Shown piece by piece: positions 15,195 to 18,710 of a DNA stretch of 18,710 nucleotides. Position numbers and translations under genes: made by a program. The notes under the pieces are model-generated. The model made no database searches. It saw nothing but the letters and a program-made list of their open reading frames with translations, and was not told the DNA's origin. Source of the DNA: Aureococcus anophagefferens (lineage: Eukaryota > Sar > Pelagophyceae > Pelagomonadales > Pelagomonadaceae); contig NW_008705597.1 of the NCBI RefSeq assembly GCF_000186865.1, forward strand, positions 278,653 through 297,362, given 5' to 3'. How positions within the stretch are numbered: the stretch's first letter is position 1; every line of letters starts with the position of its first letter.

Positions 15195-16322
15195 CTACTG
15201 ATCCTGGAACACCACAGCATAGTTGTGTATAGAGCTGGATATATATATAACAATACATACTACAACAACAAATCCAGTGAGTAAACGAGACTTGTAATGA
15301 CTTTCTGCTATCGCCGTGTCGTCCCTTTTGTATTCTGATTGGGAATCTTCCCTACGGAAGGGAATCACGGGAAAGCTCGCGAGAAAGGCTTCATACTCCG
15401 CACAAGTCCCGCATCTTTTGTTGCAATATGATCCAAAAGGGCCATGCGGTGACAATGAAGTGTGACATGTTGTATCGTCCATTGAAGTTAAAATCTCGCA
15501 ACATTCAGTAGAGGTCTGTGCCAGACTGCAAACCACATAGAACTCCAAGGAGTCCTTTATCTCCCCATCATCACATGTTGATGTCGGTTTGTTTGAGCTC
15601 GGTTCGTGTGATGGCGGGGGACTGATAGTGGGAGCAGTAGTCGAGGGGCAAAATGAAGGAACGGGTGAAGGTGGTGTTGTTGGTGCTGAGGATAACGTCG
15701 GAACGAGAGTTGGTTCTTTAGTGTAGGATGGAAATAGACTAGGACCATGGCTTGTAGTCGGATTCGGTGATGGTTCTGAACTAGGAAAATTTGTGATGGG
15801 AGTTGGCTCTGGAGAGGGCAATATTGTAGGAGCATCCGAACAAACACCCTCATGCAGGTTGCCGCGCATTGAATACACGCTATTTCGATTGCCATAGCTA
15901 CCATTGAAAATTGATCCAGAGTAATCTTGTATAGAGTACTTCACATAGGTAGCATCTGCCCAGGCTGTTCCACTACAGCACTGAAATCTGTAACAGCCAT
16001 CATCTAGACAGAATTCGACCACTTTGAGAAGACGGGTCTCAGCAGTGCCAGAGTCTTGATAATTAGCAAAACTTAAGAGTCTACGATCCCACCTATCTCT
16101 GATCTCAAACAACAGGCCCATCCAGCCTTTATCTGCGTCGCCATGCATTGTCAGATTGTAGCACGATGGTGCATTCGAGGGGGGATAACTTAAAGAGGGA
16201 TAAAAAGACGGCGTCGCGAGATTCACCGGTGATGCATTTGCGGAAGGCCGCGTCGGCACCATTGATGGTTCTTGTGCATGACATAGATGAGTAATAACAT
16301 AAAATTCCATTATCACTAGCAT
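15195..16322 (-). CDS. Ser/Pro/Thr-rich single-pass membrane or cell-surface protein
   Basis: An intact 375-residue protein from ATG 16322 to TAG 15195. It has a short hydrophobic N-terminus ending HLCHA (a weak signal peptide, cleavage likely before QEP), then a Ser/Pro-rich stretch. A Cys-containing domain (~residues 53-162) follows, with CYNLTMHGDADKGWMG, VEFCLDDGCYRFQCCSGTAW and GNLHEGVC; then ~90 residues of PSxEPTP-like repeats, a second Cys-rich domain (~250-310, TCDDGEIKDS, ECCEIL, YCNKRCGTC), and a C-terminal membrane helix LLTGFVVVVCIVIYISS (~348-364) with a short tail. Pro/Ser/Thr repeats of this kind are common in stramenopile secreted and wall-associated proteins. The probable role is a surface glycoprotein. 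Composition is AT-richer than the helicase next to it. The LTR element begins 59 bases upstream of its start. Confidence 0.75.
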   Translation of the reverse strand: MLVIMEFYVITHLCHAQEPSMVPTRPSANASPVNLATPSFYPSLSYPPSNAPSCYNLTMHGDADKGWMGLLFEIRDRWDRRLLSFANYQDSGTAETRLLKVVEFCLDDGCYRFQCCSGTAWADATYVKYSIQDYSGSIFNGSYGNRNSVYSMRGNLHEGVCSDAPTILPSPEPTPITNFPSSEPSPNPTTSHGPSLFPSYTKEPTLVPTLSSAPTTPPSPVPSFCPSTTAPTISPPPSHEPSSNKPTSTCDDGEIKDSLEFYVVCSLAQTSTECCEILTSMDDTTCHTSLSPHGPFGSYCNKRCGTCAEYEAFLASFPVIPFRREDSQSEYKRDDTAIAESHYKSRLLTGFVVVVCIVIYISSSIHNYAVVFQDQ

Positions 16323-16380
16323 GATTCCCGCTCGAGAATGAAAAACTTTAGCAGCAAATTTTCATAAGGGAGCAATTTAA

Positions 16381-16746
16381 TGTTCCCGCGTATCCGTGTC
16401 ACCCGGTGTCACCCGCTCCCCTCAGGAGGAAGATTCTCCTGTATCTGCCCCACTGTGCTTATTCTCCCTTTTCTCCCTACCTTGCAGTCTCATATCTTCA
16501 TGAGACTGAGGTCCCCACTTTAGTATGGGGGTCCTTCCTCCTTTTTCCCAATTTCCTTCCCTTTCTCTCTTTCTTTTCCACTTTAAGACAGTATAGAGTA
16601 ACCCTCTCCTGTTGGGAATCAGGGCTGCTCAGCAGCCCCATCTCACTTTTCCATTTTCAGTCTAAGTCAGGAACACTGCCATTTCCCCTCAAGGGTTATG
16701 GGCCCACAGCGTTAATCCTGACCCAAGACTCTTTACCTTCGTTACA
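16381..16746 (+). mobile_element. Candidate 5' LTR of a Copia-like retrotransposon
   Basis: It begins TGTTCC at 16381 and ends GTTACA at 16746 (TG...CA borders, 366 bases), followed at once by TGGTAG, a primer-binding-site-like word, with a gag-like ORF 84 bases downstream. It contains a perfect hairpin GGCTGCT-C-AGCAGCC near 16623-16637 and pyrimidine-rich tracts. The 3' LTR lies outside the window, so the borders are predicted from local signals only. Confidence 0.5.
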
Positions 16747-16758
16747 TGGTAGATTAGC
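16747..16758 (+). promoter_or_regulatory. Putative primer-binding site
   Basis: TGGTAG directly follows the LTR CA end. It is complementary to a tRNA 3' end ...CUACCA, as in eukaryotic initiator methionine tRNA. Complementarity beyond six to seven bases is poor, so this is tentative. Confidence 0.35.
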
Positions 16759-16830
16759 TAATTACAGCGGAACTTCGGAAAATTCGCTTAACAGGCTAAC
16801 ACTTTAAGGATCTCTTCTCGTAACAGAAAT

Positions 16831-18705
16831 ATGGGGGATGCAGATCAAGGGGGTAGACGTAACCCCGCGCGTGCCGCAAGGGCTCCTCGACCGCAAGAAC
16901 CCGAAGGTGGTGAACCCGAAGGAGATGAACCACCCCAAGACCAACCCGAGCCAACAGAAGAAGAGCTGGCTCAGCAAGAAGCAGCTCGTCAAGAAGCAAC
17001 TCGTCGGGATGCAGAAGCTCTTGCAGCAGCTGAGCGAGAGGCAGAAAGACAAGAACATCAGGATGAAATTACCAGAATGCAAGCTGAAATCGATACTCTC
17101 AGACAGCAGTCACCAGAGGAACGCAGGAATACAGATGGCATAACTTTAATTGGCAATGCTGTGAGAACCATGACTAGTATCTTGCGTCAAAATACAAATA
17201 TCAGCAAAAAGCAATTGGAATTCCAGGAACTTCTTAATGCCGATGCTACAGCAGACGCCATGCTGAAGCAGCAGCAACTAACTGACCCAACTATGGGCAA
17301 CTCTAGCTGGTACACTGGTGTACTTAGTTCGGAACAATCCAGACATTTTTCCAAGGGTATCATCACCAGTAAGGAGTTTAGCTATTCTAAGGCTAATAAT
17401 GAGTTTCAGAAGGCAAGTAAACCAAACGACATGCATTTTCCGAGGAGTTTGGAGGATCTACCGGATACAACAGAAGCCTGGAAAGCAAGCTTCAATGACT
17501 CATTACAGCAAATTGTGATGGAGTCACCAGACTATCATGCGTATGTTACCACTAGCTCAAAAGTTACCGATTATATCAACTCACGAATTGAAATTCGAAT
17601 GAAAGAAATTCGCAATCATGATTCAACTAAGAACTTCGAATTTGATAAACTCCAAGACCTTCAGATTCCACCGGTAGAGGGTGCACACATGTTGTCTGCT
17701 GTACTTGTCAAAGATGTCGGTGAGTTCCCTCCGCGAGTTACTACACCAGGCTGGCAATTTGGTGTACTTGAACCTGTTTATTATAATGATGGATCAAGCG
17801 CTGATCAACGCACCTTATTGTGCATACCCAGCAATTTCTCATCCTTGAATCTTACTGATCATCCGCCTTTCATTCCCTTCAATGACTATACTCGCAGATA
17901 TTACGACCATCTCCTTCACAAAGTCCAAGGTGATCGAGAATACTGTCCTAATCCTCGTAGGGTACCGGGGTCTCCACACTTCTGTGATAGAGATCACATG
18001 GACCTTGAAGAATTCAATGCGTTTGATAAGAAATTGTTTGACCTGTTCATGAGCTGGCTCAAGAAGTCGATGACAGCCATACAGCAGCCAGCTAAGATTT
18101 CCGAGATTGAGATTTTCGAAAAGAAGCTCCGGCGGACCAATAATTGCTGCCTGATTTATGCAGCTCTGCAATGGACCAATCTATATCTTTGCGGAAACTC
18201 AAATGTTGTTGCCATCAACATTCGAAATCATGTTAATCAAGTGAAACATCGAGCTATGAGGGACTGGCCTAATGCCGATCTATGCCATATACTGGCCTTC
18301 TACCTCACTGCAGAGGACAAGATTAAGATATTTTCTCCACGGAATGTATCCCACCACTTGAACATGGAAGATCTGTTACAGGAAACTATCGATCAAATAG
18401 GCAAACATGTCACTGAAGCGGCATGGGAACGCGCAAACGGAGATAAATCCACTTTCATGCACAAGATGATTAAGGCAGCGGAAGGCCTTGGTCAATGGTT
18501 CAACAATTCAGTCGACAAGAAGTCACCAGAGTCGATGCGAAACTTGGATCAAGCTGTCCCAGGTTTGTCGCAAGCTGTTGGATCAATGCAGAACCTTCTA
18601 GCGTTCTTTCAGCATATCTACAGCTCTCATGGTGTCACCATTGGTCCTACCCCTGACAGATTTACAGTCAAATGCCATCGAGCTCACACTAGCTTGCAAA
18701 GATAA
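16831..18705 (+). CDS. Gag-like protein of an LTR retrotransposon
   Basis: An intact 624-residue frame from ATG 16831 to TAA 18703-18705, 84 bases after the candidate primer-binding site. The N-terminal ~50 residues are Arg/Pro/Glu-rich. Residues ~40-95 form a strong coiled-coil with heptad-like Ala/Glu/Gln (EEELAQQEAARQEATRR; AEREAERQEHQDEITRMQAE). The remainder is mixed alpha-helical text (NSSWYTGVLSSEQSRHFSKG; FDLFMSWLKKSMTAIQQP; NCCLIYAALQWTNLYLC). There is no CCHC zinc knuckle, protease or integrase motif before the stop. Position and size suit a stand-alone gag whose pol follows after a stop or frameshift, as in some algal Copia groups; pol would begin beyond 18710. Family assignment rests on context more than on sequence motifs. 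A host hypothetical gene is the alternative. Confidence 0.55.
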   Translation: MGDADQGGRRNPARAARAPRPQEPEGGEPEGDEPPQDQPEPTEEELAQQEAARQEATRRDAEALAAAEREAERQEHQDEITRMQAEIDTLRQQSPEERRNTDGITLIGNAVRTMTSILRQNTNISKKQLEFQELLNADATADAMLKQQQLTDPTMGNSSWYTGVLSSEQSRHFSKGIITSKEFSYSKANNEFQKASKPNDMHFPRSLEDLPDTTEAWKASFNDSLQQIVMESPDYHAYVTTSSKVTDYINSRIEIRMKEIRNHDSTKNFEFDKLQDLQIPPVEGAHMLSAVLVKDVGEFPPRVTTPGWQFGVLEPVYYNDGSSADQRTLLCIPSNFSSLNLTDHPPFIPFNDYTRRYYDHLLHKVQGDREYCPNPRRVPGSPHFCDRDHMDLEEFNAFDKKLFDLFMSWLKKSMTAIQQPAKISEIEIFEKKLRRTNNCCLIYAALQWTNLYLCGNSNVVAINIRNHVNQVKHRAMRDWPNADLCHILAFYLTAEDKIKIFSPRNVSHHLNMEDLLQETIDQIGKHVTEAAWERANGDKSTFMHKMIKAAEGLGQWFNNSVDKKSPESMRNLDQAVPGLSQAVGSMQNLLAFFQHIYSSHGVTIGPTPDRFTVKCHRAHTSLQR

Positions 18706-18710
18706 GTCGA

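Noticed and set aside
16796..17082. Minus-strand hydrophobic frames opposite the gag N-terminus
   Set aside because: Leu-rich text is the expected antisense of the Glu/Gln/Lys-rich coiled-coil codons.

Overview
The window looks like nuclear DNA of a eukaryotic alga, most likely a stramenopile (a pelagophyte-like or diatom-like lineage). The reasons are very GC-rich degraded genes for a sulfatase, a SNF2 helicase and a glycosyltransferase-like protein; a secreted protein rich in short Ser/Pro/Thr repeats of the type common in these algae; an EF-hand gene with a 41-nt GT-AG spliceosomal intron; and the start of an LTR retrotransposon. There is no operon structure. Taxonomy is inference, because no rRNA or organelle marker is present.

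Layout. 1-381: non-coding, LTR-like. 385-1830: arylsulfatase pseudogene (+) with its catalytic motif, a lost internal segment and several frame breaks, split at about 1168-1552 by an AT-rich insert. The insert carries the first ~75 codons (ATP-cone) of a ribonucleotide reductase large subunit, plausibly from a nucleocytoplasmic large DNA virus. 2286-2317 and 8950-8981: two inverted copies of a 32-bp sequence with a perfect 28-bp palindromic core. Between them lie a frame-broken glycosyltransferase-like gene (-), a small acidic protein (+), an intact MFS-type transporter (-), a two-exon secreted EF-hand protein (-), a coding tail (+), a 22-bp minisatellite and a pair of ~70-bp direct repeats. 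9000-10038: palindromes, direct repeats and TATA-bearing leader sequence. 10039-11475: intact 481-codon GTG-to-stop frame of unknown function (478 codons from its first ATG), possibly retroelement gag-like. 11522-14629: SNF2/RAD54-like helicase pseudogene (-), one frameshift being a visible 20-bp tandem duplication in the DEAH box. 15195-16322: Ser/Pro-rich single-pass membrane protein (-). 16381-18705: candidate 5' LTR, primer-binding site and gag-like ORF of an LTR retrotransposon whose pol would lie beyond the window.

Two compositional classes alternate. Very GC-rich genes are all frame-broken, while moderate-GC genes (transporter, EF-hand, Ser/Pro protein, both gag-like ORFs) are open. 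Either the GC-rich host genes are decaying amid insertions, or the GC-rich parts carry sequencing indels; the sequence alone cannot fully separate these. The 20-bp duplication, the AT-rich insertion and the missing sulfatase segment are too large to be ordinary base-level errors. The genes do not form an obvious pathway; the window reads as a mosaic of insertions and decaying genes.
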